The notes under the pieces were generated by a model. That model worked only from the letters and a program-made list of their open reading frames with translations, made no database searches and was not told the DNA's origin. DNA of 64,000 bases, taken from contig JAEZKZ010000110.1 in the NCBI GenBank assembly GCA_023415305.1, positions 79,504 through 143,503 of the forward strand, in the 5' to 3' direction. This DNA is from Bacillota bacterium (lineage in GTDB: Bacteria > Bacillota > Clostridia > Acetivibrionales > DSM-1351). Positions 8,250 through 16,994 of this stretch are shown one piece after another. Position numbers and translations under genes: made by a program. Position 1 is the stretch's first letter, and every line of letters begins with the position of its first letter.

Positions 8250-9917
8250 ATGCCACAAGTTACTTTTAATCCAGACAATATAACTATATATGTGGAACCT
8301 GGAACAACTATATTGGAAGCAGCGCGCAGGGCGGGAGTTAATATAGAATCACCCTGCAATGGTACGGGAACATGCGGAAAATGCAAAATATTTATTGAGC
8401 AGTTTGAGCCTGTCGATGCTATTTTGATTAAAAAAGACAGGAAAACGGCTCAAGATAATACATATATCCTTGCCTGTACCTCCTGTATAAACTTGGATGT
8501 TAAAATTACTGCCAGTCATGTGCAACAAAATAAAACGTTAAAGATATTAAGTCAAGGTAAGAGTTTTGAGGTAGGGCTCAATAGCTTGATAACGAAAAAA
8601 TTCGTCAGGAATTCCGGGGGTACCGAAGTATATGCAGGGAATAACCTGATTGCAATTGAAGAAGGTAACCTTGAAGGTAGTAATTTCGGAATTGTAATTG
8701 ATATCGGAACTACAACTTTGGTGGCTTCACTTGTAAATTTGAACACAGGTAAGGAATTATGTACTTCATCAGCCTTGAATCCGCAAGCTTTACATGCTCA
8801 GGATGTTCTATCCAGAATCAAGCTGGCTTCTGAAGAAAATGGGCTTGGAATATTACATTCGGAGCTGATTGAGGAGATAAACAGATTAATTGATGAAGTA
8901 ATTTTGGATACTGATATAAAAAAAGAAAGTATTTATGAGATTATTTTCAGCGGTAATACCTGTATGCTGCATTTAGCAGTAGGGGTAAATCCATATTCAC
9001 TGGGAAAATACCCATATACTCCTGAGGTAATTGGAGGCAATCATATTAAAGCCGCTGATATTAACATTGGAATTGCCAGAGAAGGATTAGTATATTTACC
9101 TCCAATCATATCAGCCTATGTTGGAGCAGATATCACCTCAGGTATACTTGCATCACAGTTACATAAGGAAAGTGGAGTAGTTTTGTTCGTTGATATTGGA
9201 ACGAATGGGGAGATGGTAATTTGCCGTGATGGTGAGCTAACTGCAACCTCTACTGCAGCGGGGCCGGCATTTGAGGGAATGAATATTACTCATGGAATGC
9301 GCGCCGACAACGGAGCAATAGAACTGTTTAATATTGAAGGGGATAACAGCCTTAAGGTTAAAACTATCGGTGAAACAGAAGCTGTCGGTATTTGTGGAAG
9401 CGGACTGTTGGACATTGTCGGAGAATTAGTTGCCACTGGGGTTATTAAGAAAAATGGTAAATTTGCCTACCCGGAGGATGAAAATATAAATCCTTTACTA
9501 TCAGAGCGCTTAATACAGCCCGAGAGTAAAACAGTTTTTCAAATTACTGAAAAGGTTGTTCTTTCACAAAATGACGTACGTCAGGTTCAACTGGCAAAAG
9601 GTGCTATACGAGCAGGAATAGAATTTTTGCTTGAAAGTATGGGAGTAATGGCTGAGGAAGTGGACAGAGTACTCATTGCAGGCTCATTCGGATATCATTT
9701 AAGAGCAAAAAGTTTAATAAACATAGGTCTTTTACCACCACTGTTCGACGGGAAAATAGAATTTATAGGAAATACATCAAAAACCGGAGGTCAGGCATTT
9801 CTACTTAATAAGGAGTACAGAAGTGAAATGGAACAATTAGTTAAAAACATAGAAGTAATAGAGTTAGCAAATTATAAAAATTTTGACAGGGTATTTGTCA
9901 AATGCCTTGGATTTTAA
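8250..9917 (+). CDS. RACo-type reductive activator of corrinoid proteins (ferredoxin domain + DUF4445 ASKHA ATPase)
   Basis: A 555-residue protein. The N-terminal [2Fe-2S] domain has Cys36, Cys42 and Cys45 plus a later LACTSC cysteine. A linker is followed by a DUF4445/ASKHA domain with phosphate loops DIGTTT and DIGTNGE and the AGSFG motif near the C-terminus. Such proteins use ATP to reactivate Co(II) corrinoids to Co(I). The start at 8250 is chosen because AAAGGAG lies ten bases before it and the protein then begins at the ferredoxin fold. The longer frame from 8175 overlaps the upstream methyltransferase. It completes the methyl-transfer unit. Confidence 0.9.
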   Translation: MPQVTFNPDNITIYVEPGTTILEAARRAGVNIESPCNGTGTCGKCKIFIEQFEPVDAILIKKDRKTAQDNTYILACTSCINLDVKITASHVQQNKTLKILSQGKSFEVGLNSLITKKFVRNSGGTEVYAGNNLIAIEEGNLEGSNFGIVIDIGTTTLVASLVNLNTGKELCTSSALNPQALHAQDVLSRIKLASEENGLGILHSELIEEINRLIDEVILDTDIKKESIYEIIFSGNTCMLHLAVGVNPYSLGKYPYTPEVIGGNHIKAADINIGIAREGLVYLPPIISAYVGADITSGILASQLHKESGVVLFVDIGTNGEMVICRDGELTATSTAAGPAFEGMNITHGMRADNGAIELFNIEGDNSLKVKTIGETEAVGICGSGLLDIVGELVATGVIKKNGKFAYPEDENINPLLSERLIQPESKTVFQITEKVVLSQNDVRQVQLAKGAIRAGIEFLLESMGVMAEEVDRVLIAGSFGYHLRAKSLINIGLLPPLFDGKIEFIGNTSKTGGQAFLLNKEYRSEMEQLVKNIEVIELANYKNFDRVFVKCLGF

Positions 9918-9956
9918 ATAATCACTTAAACCTAAATAAATTTAATAAGAGGAACT

Positions 9957-10006
9957 GACTAGTCAACTAGAGGCCATATTACTCATCTTTATGAGGTATG
10001 GTTTTT
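9957..10006 (+). promoter_or_regulatory. Conditional terminator leader, copy 2 (nitrogenase-like K2)
   Basis: A small hairpin GACTAG-TCAA-CTAGAG (9957-9972) is followed directly by a stem of CCAT..ACTCAT (9974-9986) with ATGAG..ATGG (9991-10001) and five T. It lies between the corrinoid activator and the K2 gene, so it can split expression of one operon. Confidence 0.7.
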
Positions 10007-10035
10007 ATTTTATTCAAAATTCAGGAGGTAATTTA

Positions 10036-11379
10036 ATGACCACAATTATTGATCGTCCAAGATATTTATGTTCCCTGGGTGGAGCAATATCAACCCTGAA
10101 TGCGCTACCAAGAGTAATAACCATTATTCATGCAGCAGCGGGTTGCGGAAGCAATCTTGCCAATGCCCACAATGGTGCTGCAGGATATGCTGGAAGCGGT
10201 TACTGCAGTGGTTTGGCATTACCAAGTACCAATGTATATGAAAATGAAATTATTTTTGGTGGAGAGGAGAGGCTTAAAGAACAGATAGAAAAGACTCTTG
10301 AGGTTGTAGATGGCGACCTGTATTTTGTACTTACCGGGTGTATGGTTGAGATGATAGGAGATGATGTGCAGAGTGTTGCCGATCACTTCAAAAATAATGG
10401 TGAGCCGGTTTATGCAATAAATACCGGAGGATTCAAGGGGAATTCCTTTAGAGGTTATGATCTGGTACTTCAGGCTTTGTTTAAGGATTATCTCGAAAAG
10501 CATGAAGAAAAGGACGAGAAGCTTATAAATCTATGGGGAGTGGTACCGGTACAGGACGTATTCTGGAAAGGAAATCTTAAAGTACTTAAAAGTCTTATTG
10601 AAAAAATAGGATATCGTGTTAATACCTTTTTTGGAGAAGGCGAAACACTTGCCGATTTGAAAGCTGCTTCAAAAGCATCATTGAATATTGTCGTTTCGGA
10701 TACCTTCGGCATAGAAGCTGCAAAAGTTTTTGAAGAGGTACATAAGGTACCTTATATAAGTGTTCCGTTTCCTGTTGGGGATTATGGCAGCGAAAATTTC
10801 CTGAATATAGTAGGAACGGCACTGGGAGTTGATGAAGCGTTTAAGTCAAAGATAATTAAAGCGGAAAAAAAGCGATATTACGGATATTTGGAACGGCTTG
10901 CTGATATATACAGTGATATTGATCTGCAAAGATATGCAGTTGTAGTAGGAGATTCAAATTACGCTCAGGCACTGACAAGATACCTGTCTGATGATATCGG
11001 CTGGCTGCCTGAACTTGTAATCATCACTGATGATAATCTGAGTGATGATGATAGAGCCTTGATTTTAACCAGATTTGAAGACTATGAATCAGGATTGAAG
11101 CCAAAAGTAATTTTCAACACACATACTTCAGGTGTGCTCAAAGAAGTTAATTTCCACAATACTCCAAGTAACGGTGAAAGATATTATAACAGCTTCAGTC
11201 CAGCCTTCATTCTTGGAAGTTCCTTTGAAAGAGATGTTGCTGATAAGTTAGGTGCGGGGCATTTAAGTGTGACATATCCAGTATGTAACAGAGTTGTGCT
11301 TGACAGAGCATATGCAGGCTATGAGGGTGCTTTGCGGCTGACCGAAGATATTTTTGGTGCTCTTGTGGCAAGTAGATAG
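10036..11379 (+). CDS. Nitrogenase-like component 1 beta-type subunit (NifK-like, K2)
   Basis: A 447-residue protein of the oxidoreductase/nitrogenase component 1 family. Three cysteines are placed like the beta-subunit P-cluster ligands: RYLC (Cys12), AAGC (Cys37) and LTGC in LTGCMVEMIGDD (Cys102). The N-terminus is short, as in other nitrogenase-like K proteins, and begins like the K protein at 26192 (RPRYLC/QPRYSC). GGAGG lies eight bases before ATG 10036; the longer frame from 9991 reads through the terminator hairpin. It precedes its D partner, the reverse of nifDK order. Function is unknown; neighbours suggest reduction of an organic, perhaps sulfur-containing, substrate. Confidence 0.85.
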   Translation: MTTIIDRPRYLCSLGGAISTLNALPRVITIIHAAAGCGSNLANAHNGAAGYAGSGYCSGLALPSTNVYENEIIFGGEERLKEQIEKTLEVVDGDLYFVLTGCMVEMIGDDVQSVADHFKNNGEPVYAINTGGFKGNSFRGYDLVLQALFKDYLEKHEEKDEKLINLWGVVPVQDVFWKGNLKVLKSLIEKIGYRVNTFFGEGETLADLKAASKASLNIVVSDTFGIEAAKVFEEVHKVPYISVPFPVGDYGSENFLNIVGTALGVDEAFKSKIIKAEKKRYYGYLERLADIYSDIDLQRYAVVVGDSNYAQALTRYLSDDIGWLPELVIITDDNLSDDDRALILTRFEDYESGLKPKVIFNTHTSGVLKEVNFHNTPSNGERYYNSFSPAFILGSSFERDVADKLGAGHLSVTYPVCNRVVLDRAYAGYEGALRLTEDIFGALVASR

Positions 11380-11403
11380 TGAAGGTTGGTTTGAAATGCG
11401 TCT

Positions 11404-11450
11404 TTTCAATTAGATTTGTGTAGCTGCTCAGCAGCGGAATGGAGTTTGGG
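11404..11450 (+). repeat. Hairpin-SD module before nitrogenase-like D2
   Basis: CTTTTCAATTAGATTTGTG is followed by a GCTGCT-CAGCAGC hairpin and TGGAG. The resemblance to the modules at 14597 and 42467 shows that TGGAG is the ribosome site, which sets the D2 start at 11451. Confidence 0.5.
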
Positions 11451-12968
11451 ATGAATTATATCAAAGAAAAAACACCACCTGTCAGGGAGGACAGATTGCA
11501 GGCATGTAACGCTTTTGGAGGTTCCTGCTGTGAATTATCGAAATCAGGGAAAAAAGGGTGTTTGAATAAATCCAAGAGAACTTTTGCGCAGACCCAGGGG
11601 TGTCAGTTAAATTTGAGTATGGCAATACTGAATACCTTAAGGGATTCGGTTGTAATAATACACGGACCAATAGGCTGTGGAGGCGCAGGGCTTTCATTCG
11701 GTGCACTTACCACCCAATATCATAAACTCAGGGATAGTAATGCAAAGGGCTTCATATGGATTAATACAAATCTTGATGAGGCGGATGTTATTAATGGAGG
11801 GGAGCAAAAGCTCAGTGAAGCAATTCTATTAGCTGAAAATGAGTTCAGACCGAGTTCCATCATAATTGTGAACAGTTGTGTACCTGCATTGATCGGCGAT
11901 GATGTTGACGGTGTCGTAACTAGGCTGCAGAATGAGGTTGCTGCAAAACTGGTGCCTGTACATTGTGAAGGTTTCAAAACAAAAATAATGGCAAGTGCTT
12001 ACGATTCGGCTTATCACGGAATTCTTAGAAATCTGGTAAGAAAACCGGAAGAAAACAATTATTTGATTGAGGATGAGCTTGAGGTCCTGAAGGAAAAGTA
12101 CAGAAGGAGCCGTACTGTAAACGTATTGAATGTTTCATCCATGAGCAGAGCGGATGAGCTGGAGCTGGAGAGACTATTAAAGGCTCTGGATCTGAATGTA
12201 AGATTCCTACCTTGCTTTGCACATCCGAATGATTTTGAACTGGCCACAGAGGCGGCCTTGAATATCAGCATTTGCGCCACTCATGATGATTATTTTGTTA
12301 AGCATCTAAAAGAAAAATATAACATTCCATATATTTTGCATACCATACCGATAGGTATTCGTAATACAAGCAAGTGGCTTCTAGATATTGCTGAATTTTT
12401 TGGAGATACAGAGAGAGCTAAAGGGTTGATTGAGGTTGAGACTCAGGAACTGAATAAGGCGTTGGAACCCTTTCGGAGTCAGCTGAAAGGGAAAAGGGTA
12501 CTGCTGTCTGGTGGAGAAATCAGAATTTTAACTACAGCGGAATTGTTTCAGGATATAGGTTTTGAAGTTGTTGGTGTAAGAGGCTACCATTATGATGAAT
12601 TTGCCGATCCTTTGATTGAAAGTTTACCGGATAACGATAATATTCTGTTTAATGTTGCCACGGGTCAACCTTTTGAACAGGCTAACCTGCTTGAAGAGTT
12701 AAAACCTGATCTTTATGTAGGCCATTCAGGGATAAATGGCTGGGCAACAAAACAAGGGATTCCGGTATTCCCGATTTTCGTTCAATCAATAAACTATATG
12801 GGTTATTCAGGTATGTATGAATTGACAAAAAGAGTATCAAAAGTGCTAAAGAACACTCAATTCAGTAAAAATTTAAAGAATAATATTAAACTCCCGTATA
12901 AAACGGAATGGTACAGCAAAAATCCATTTAGTTATATTGACAGCAGTTTAGCACTTAAAAATTTATAG
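11451..12968 (+). CDS. Nitrogenase-like component 1 alpha-type subunit (NifD-like, D2)
   Basis: A 505-residue partner of K2. The P-cluster-type cysteines are TQGC (Cys51), GPIGC (Cys76) and VNSC in NSCVPALIGDD (Cys143). A cysteine in NISICATHDD (Cys275) aligns with the cofactor-ligating cysteine of NifD. The histidine that binds FeMo-co in true NifD is not evident in the matching segment (IPVFPIFVQSINYMGYSG). The N-terminus has four further cysteines (19, 26, 27, 37) absent from ordinary NifD. The start at 11451 follows TGGAG; 11439 lies inside that site. No NifE/NifN or NifH accompanies the pair, so it may borrow NifH from 23817. Confidence 0.85.
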   Translation: MNYIKEKTPPVREDRLQACNAFGGSCCELSKSGKKGCLNKSKRTFAQTQGCQLNLSMAILNTLRDSVVIIHGPIGCGGAGLSFGALTTQYHKLRDSNAKGFIWINTNLDEADVINGGEQKLSEAILLAENEFRPSSIIIVNSCVPALIGDDVDGVVTRLQNEVAAKLVPVHCEGFKTKIMASAYDSAYHGILRNLVRKPEENNYLIEDELEVLKEKYRRSRTVNVLNVSSMSRADELELERLLKALDLNVRFLPCFAHPNDFELATEAALNISICATHDDYFVKHLKEKYNIPYILHTIPIGIRNTSKWLLDIAEFFGDTERAKGLIEVETQELNKALEPFRSQLKGKRVLLSGGEIRILTTAELFQDIGFEVVGVRGYHYDEFADPLIESLPDNDNILFNVATGQPFEQANLLEELKPDLYVGHSGINGWATKQGIPVFPIFVQSINYMGYSGMYELTKRVSKVLKNTQFSKNLKNNIKLPYKTEWYSKNPFSYIDSSLALKNL

Positions 12969-12983
12969 GCAGGAGAATACAAA

Positions 12984-13763
12984 ATGAGTTCATTGCTTAA
13001 AAATGTTAACAAAAAACTGGTCAGCTTTTATGCTATAGTTGCGTTCTTTATCTTTTGGGAAGTTGCTGCAGATATGAAATGGATAGATACTCAGTTTGTT
13101 CCGGCACTTTCAACGGTTTTGACCGATTTAGGAAAGCTGATATTGAATGGACAGATTTTCATACACATTGCCACCAGTCTTCAGAGGACATTTCTTGGCT
13201 TCGGGCTGGCTGGCCTGGTTGCCCTACCATTAGGGTTCATACTTGGAGGCTGGTTACCAAAAGTTGCAAAGTTTTTAAACCCATTATTCAAAACCTTATC
13301 TCAGATAAATGCTTTTACGCTGTTTCCGCTATTTCTCATTTTATTGGGAATTGGGGAAAGCAGTAAAATCGGAGTAATTTTCTGGGCCGCCCTTTGGCCT
13401 ATATTGTTTACCACTATGGCTGGTGTACAGCAGATTGATCCTATTTTGATCAAAGCAGCAAGAGCAATGGGAGCTGATGGGTTTAAAATATTTTTTCGGG
13501 TAATATTACCGGGAGCCGCAACAAAGCTGGCAACAGGAATAAAAACAGGAATGACCATGGCTTTCATGATGTTGATTGGAGCAGAAGCTATGGGCTCGGA
13601 AGCAGGGCTTGGATGGCTGATCCAAAACTCCAAGAAGAATTCAAATATACCGCGGGTGTATGTGGGTTTGATAACAATAGCTATAGTAGGGCTTATAGTA
13701 TCATATCTTCTTGATTGGCTGGAAAATGAATTAATAACCTGGAAGGAGGGTGTGAAGACATGA
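12984..13763 (+). CDS. NitT/TauT-family ABC transporter permease
   Basis: A 259-residue membrane protein with about six spans. The BPD_transp_1 EAA loop is seen as MGADGFKIFFRVILPGAATKLATGIKTG, typical of SsuC/TauC/NrtB permeases. It starts 15 bases after D2 and overlaps the next permease by four bases, so it is co-transcribed with the nitrogenase-like pair. The family imports sulfonates, taurine, nitrate, thiamine precursors and similar compounds; the cargo here is unknown. Confidence 0.88.
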   Translation: MSSLLKNVNKKLVSFYAIVAFFIFWEVAADMKWIDTQFVPALSTVLTDLGKLILNGQIFIHIATSLQRTFLGFGLAGLVALPLGFILGGWLPKVAKFLNPLFKTLSQINAFTLFPLFLILLGIGESSKIGVIFWAALWPILFTTMAGVQQIDPILIKAARAMGADGFKIFFRVILPGAATKLATGIKTGMTMAFMMLIGAEAMGSEAGLGWLIQNSKKNSNIPRVYVGLITIAIVGLIVSYLLDWLENELITWKEGVKT

Positions 13764-14557
13764 TAAAATCTTCAGATGCTTTGAAATCTTTTAAGAAACT
13801 TGCCATAAGCAGCGTATCAATACTACTGTTTATTGCCTTATGGCAGTTTTCGTCAAGCATAGGTGTTTTGAATAAGGCAATAATCCCACAGCCCATTGAT
13901 ACATTTTATGAATTATACAAAAAAGTTATCAGCGGTACATTTATCTATCATGCTGGTATAAGCTTAAAAAGGGCAGGAATTGGTTTCCTGTATGCATTAA
14001 TCATTGGGACGACAGCCGGATTTTTATTGGGCGGTATTTTTAAATCGGCCTACAAGGTAATTACTCCACTTTTAAGACTTCTTGAAAAGTTAAATCCTTT
14101 CGCATTGTTTCCAATATTCATGATGTTGTTCGGCATTGGTGAAACCTGTAAAGAATTATTGGTTTTTTGGGTAAGTGTATGGCCTGTACTTTTCCATACA
14201 ATATCAGGAGTGCACGATGTCGAACATCTGATGATTAAATCGGCAAAGGCAATGGGTGCCAATGGCCGGAAACTTTTCCTTCAGGTTATTTTACCTGCTA
14301 CAGCACCTGATATATTTACCGGCATAAAGCTGGGAGCTCAAATTGCTTTTTTCATGATTGTTTCTGCTGAGATAGTTGGTTCTACAGCAGGACTTGGTTG
14401 GTTCATATGGATATCCCAGCGAAATTATCAGATTATTTCTTTATATGCTGGAACACTGTTCATCGCAATTCTTGGAATCATCATTAATAAAATATTTACA
14501 AAACTTGAAGGTAAATTTCTCGTCTGGAAGCAGTCAGCCTTTGATATAGCAGAATAG
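13760..14557 (+). CDS. NitT/TauT-family ABC transporter permease
   Basis: A 265-residue membrane protein, paralogous to the preceding permease (EAA loop MGANGRKLFLQVILPATAPDIFTGIKLG, followed by SAEIVGSTAGLGWFI). Its ATG overlaps the previous stop (ATGA), and GGAGGG is in the upstream gene. Two different permeases in tandem suggest a heterodimeric channel, unlike the usual SsuC/TauC homodimer. Confidence 0.88.
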   Translation: MIKSSDALKSFKKLAISSVSILLFIALWQFSSSIGVLNKAIIPQPIDTFYELYKKVISGTFIYHAGISLKRAGIGFLYALIIGTTAGFLLGGIFKSAYKVITPLLRLLEKLNPFALFPIFMMLFGIGETCKELLVFWVSVWPVLFHTISGVHDVEHLMIKSAKAMGANGRKLFLQVILPATAPDIFTGIKLGAQIAFFMIVSAEIVGSTAGLGWFIWISQRNYQIISLYAGTLFIAILGIIINKIFTKLEGKFLVWKQSAFDIAE

Positions 14558-14596
14558 AAAGTACTTTAATAAATTAACGAAAAGCCATTACAAGTC

Positions 14597-14644
14597 TTTT
14601 CATTACTATTTGTGTACGCGCCATGCGCGTAGATTGGAGATAAT
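14597..14644 (+). repeat. Hairpin-SD module, GCGC type
   Basis: TTTTCATTACTATTTGTG, then TACGCGCCATGCGCGTA (14615-14631), then TTGGAGATAAT and the ATG at 14645. Near-identical modules lie at 42467-42514 and 48940-48985. Confidence 0.65.
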
Positions 14645-15793
14645 ATGTCAATAAAAAAGAGTAATTTAAAAGTAATTATCGGTGCCATAATTGCGGTAGC
14701 TCTTGTAGTTGCTGTTATTGCAGGCGCTAAACTTGGGCAGACAAAGAATGCATCCCCGGCAGATGCAATTGGAGGCGTGGAATCCACGAATAATACAACT
14801 GTTGGTACATCCGGCAATTCTGCAAGTACTTCAAATCAAATAGTAGCGGCTTCAGGAACATCAGCTGCAGAAGCAAAAGATTTGTTTCCGCTTAGAACGC
14901 ATACCAGAAAGGACTGCACACTTGCACCTGTACTGGTGGCAGACAAAAAAGGCTTCTTTGCGGAAGAGGGTCTGAAACTGGTATTCACAGGAGAGTTAAC
15001 CGATGCCGAGGTGCTACCGTCAATACTGAACGGCAACAATGATTTTGCAGACTCCCATCCAAACGGGTTGGCTCTTAAGATAAACGGAGGTGCAAGAGTA
15101 ATAGGCGTGGAGCGTTCAATTATAGAGCCATCAGCAGATAAAGATATAAGGCTGCGTCATATGTGGTATTATACAAACACGAAATCCGGTGTAAAAGCCT
15201 GGGCGGATCTTAAGAACTACAAGATTGGAGAAAAAATAAAAGTCGGAGGCTGGCCTAACTCCTGCGAAGATTTGATTGCAAACACTGTATTTGATAATCT
15301 GGGTATTCCAAGGGACCGTTTTGAATGGATAACCTTTGAAACAGACCTTGAGAGAGTACAGGCTCTTAAGCAAGGGCTTATAGATGTTACAATGGTTCAT
15401 CCCCCGTTCTATGATGCTGCAGAAGAAGCAGGGCTTGTAAAAATCGGTGATTCATCAGATGCTGGGCTTGGTGAAGCAGCGGGTGCATATCTATACTATT
15501 TCTCGATTGATTTTGTAGAAAAACATCCTGAGCAGATAAAAGGTTTTGTACGCGCAATGATTAAGGCACAAAAATGGGCTAATGCCAACACAGAGCAGAC
15601 TGCCAAATGGACTGGTGAATTCATAGGCATGGAGGTTAAGGGAAACCACTACTATTCCGAGACCTCAAAAATTAATGAAGTTTCCATAAAACCTTGGATT
15701 GATGACCTGTTGAAAAACGGAATTCTCAAGCAGGGAGACTTGGGCTCAAAGGTAACAGACGTTATAACTCATGAATTTGAAGTAGATGAATAA
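14645..15793 (+). CDS. NitT/TauT-type ABC transporter substrate-binding protein, membrane-anchored
   Basis: A 382-residue binding protein of the SsuA/NMT1-THI5-like group. Residues about 9-30 form a hydrophobic N-terminal segment without a lipobox cysteine, so it is probably held by an uncleaved anchor. A Ser/Thr/Asn-rich linker runs to about residue 78. The bilobed domain starts near LRTHTRKDCTLAPVLVADKKGFFAEEGL. It lies between the permease pair and the ATPase. It probably captures a small organic anion outside the cell; ligand unknown. Confidence 0.85.
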   Translation: MSIKKSNLKVIIGAIIAVALVVAVIAGAKLGQTKNASPADAIGGVESTNNTTVGTSGNSASTSNQIVAASGTSAAEAKDLFPLRTHTRKDCTLAPVLVADKKGFFAEEGLKLVFTGELTDAEVLPSILNGNNDFADSHPNGLALKINGGARVIGVERSIIEPSADKDIRLRHMWYYTNTKSGVKAWADLKNYKIGEKIKVGGWPNSCEDLIANTVFDNLGIPRDRFEWITFETDLERVQALKQGLIDVTMVHPPFYDAAEEAGLVKIGDSSDAGLGEAAGAYLYYFSIDFVEKHPEQIKGFVRAMIKAQKWANANTEQTAKWTGEFIGMEVKGNHYYSETSKINEVSIKPWIDDLLKNGILKQGDLGSKVTDVITHEFEVDE

Positions 15794-15870
15794 GTTGATC
15801 AATTCAGTCCGGCAAAGTTTAAAAGCCGAAAATTATGCAAAAAAATCTTATAAGTGAAGGAGAATTAAAA

Positions 15871-16773
15871 ATGCCTATAGACATAAAAAACATTCGAACA
15901 GACGAACTTTCATCAACTGGGTTACCCGAAAAGATCGTTGTGAAAAATGTTGCAAAAGTGTTCCACATTAAAAATCGAAATGAAAGCAGTAATAAGGAAT
16001 TCATTGCTATTAAGAATGTCAATTTATCTGTACGTAAGGGAGAATTCCTGTCGATTGTAGGTCCCAGCGGATGTGGTAAATCAACTCTGCTAGACATGAT
16101 TGCTGGGCTGTCACATCAGAACTCCGGAGAAATATATATCGATGATAAGCTGATTACAGGTCCGGCTCTGGACAGGGGAATTGTATTACAAGGTTATGCT
16201 CTTTTTCCCTGGAGAACAGTTCAGAAAAATGTTGAATTTGGACTTGAATCAAAAAAGGTTCCAAAGAGTGAACGAGAAAAAATCAGTTTGGAGTTTATAA
16301 ATCTTGTGGGCTTAAATGGTTTTGAAGACCGATATCCCTATGAACTGTCAGGCGGTATGAGGCAAAGAGTTGCTATAGCTCGTGCATTGGCCTATGATCC
16401 TGATGTTCTTTTAATGGATGAGCCCTTTGCTGCCGTTGATGCCCAAACAAGAGAAGTTCTACAGGATGAGCTGTTGAGAATATGGGAAAAGACCCATAAA
16501 ACCATAATATTTGTAACCCACAGCATTGATGAAGCTGTAGGTCTCTCCGACAGAGTCGCTGTTATGTCTGCAAATCCCGGTACTATAAAAGAGGTAATTG
16601 AAATAAAACTTCCAAGGCCCCGCAGGATCGGTGATGTAAGATCAACAGCGGATTTCAGCTGGATATCCCATAGAATATGGGAACTACTGCAAAATGGTCA
16701 ATCGGAAGATAAGGTTCAGAAAATAGAGAGTAAAAATGTAGCAGACGAGATTTCCCTTACAGCGGCATTATGA
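15871..16773 (+). CDS. NitT/TauT-family ABC transporter ATPase
   Basis: A 300-residue ABC ATPase. An N-terminal extension of about 30 residues precedes the domain. Walker A is GPSGCGKST, the signature LSGGMRQR and Walker B VLLMDEPFAAVD, followed by a THSIDEAV switch; all are typical of SsuB/TauB. The start at 15871 has GAAGGAGAA upstream; the frame from 15835 extends to weaker start context. It is the only ATPase for four permease genes on either side (12984, 13760, 16995, 17958), so it probably serves both channel pairs. Confidence 0.9.
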   Translation: MPIDIKNIRTDELSSTGLPEKIVVKNVAKVFHIKNRNESSNKEFIAIKNVNLSVRKGEFLSIVGPSGCGKSTLLDMIAGLSHQNSGEIYIDDKLITGPALDRGIVLQGYALFPWRTVQKNVEFGLESKKVPKSEREKISLEFINLVGLNGFEDRYPYELSGGMRQRVAIARALAYDPDVLLMDEPFAAVDAQTREVLQDELLRIWEKTHKTIIFVTHSIDEAVGLSDRVAVMSANPGTIKEVIEIKLPRPRRIGDVRSTADFSWISHRIWELLQNGQSEDKVQKIESKNVADEISLTAAL

Positions 16774-16994
16774 GGAGGCTAGCTTGAAAGACTTCGCTAA
16801 TGCTCGTCTTCCAAACAAACCTGTGAATTTATGGCCGTTCGAAATATTCAAAGTATTGTAAATATATAAGTATTTACAAGTACTTTGAAAGCGCACATGG
16901 CCAATTAACCTCCTTTATTCGCCTTACAGCGGACATTGGAGAGTACAAATTTCAATACTGTTTTGTGGCCGCTATACGGCTCATGGAGGTTAAT
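16774..16994 (+). repeat. Long leader element, copy C
   Basis: Begins at the base after the ATPase stop (GGAGGCTAGCTTG) and ends at the next start codon. Hairpin 1 has the AAGAC/GTCTT core. Hairpin 2 pairs GGCCGTTCG..ATTCAAAGTA with TACTTTGAAAGCGCACATGGCC. The anti-SD ATTAACCTCC (16904-16913) is a perfect complement of GGAGGTTAAT (16985-16994), and AGCGG pairs with CCGCT just inside. It ends in one hairpin unit (GGCCGCTATACGGCTC). Copy D at 51686 is very similar, so this is a recent or conserved copy. Confidence 0.75.
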
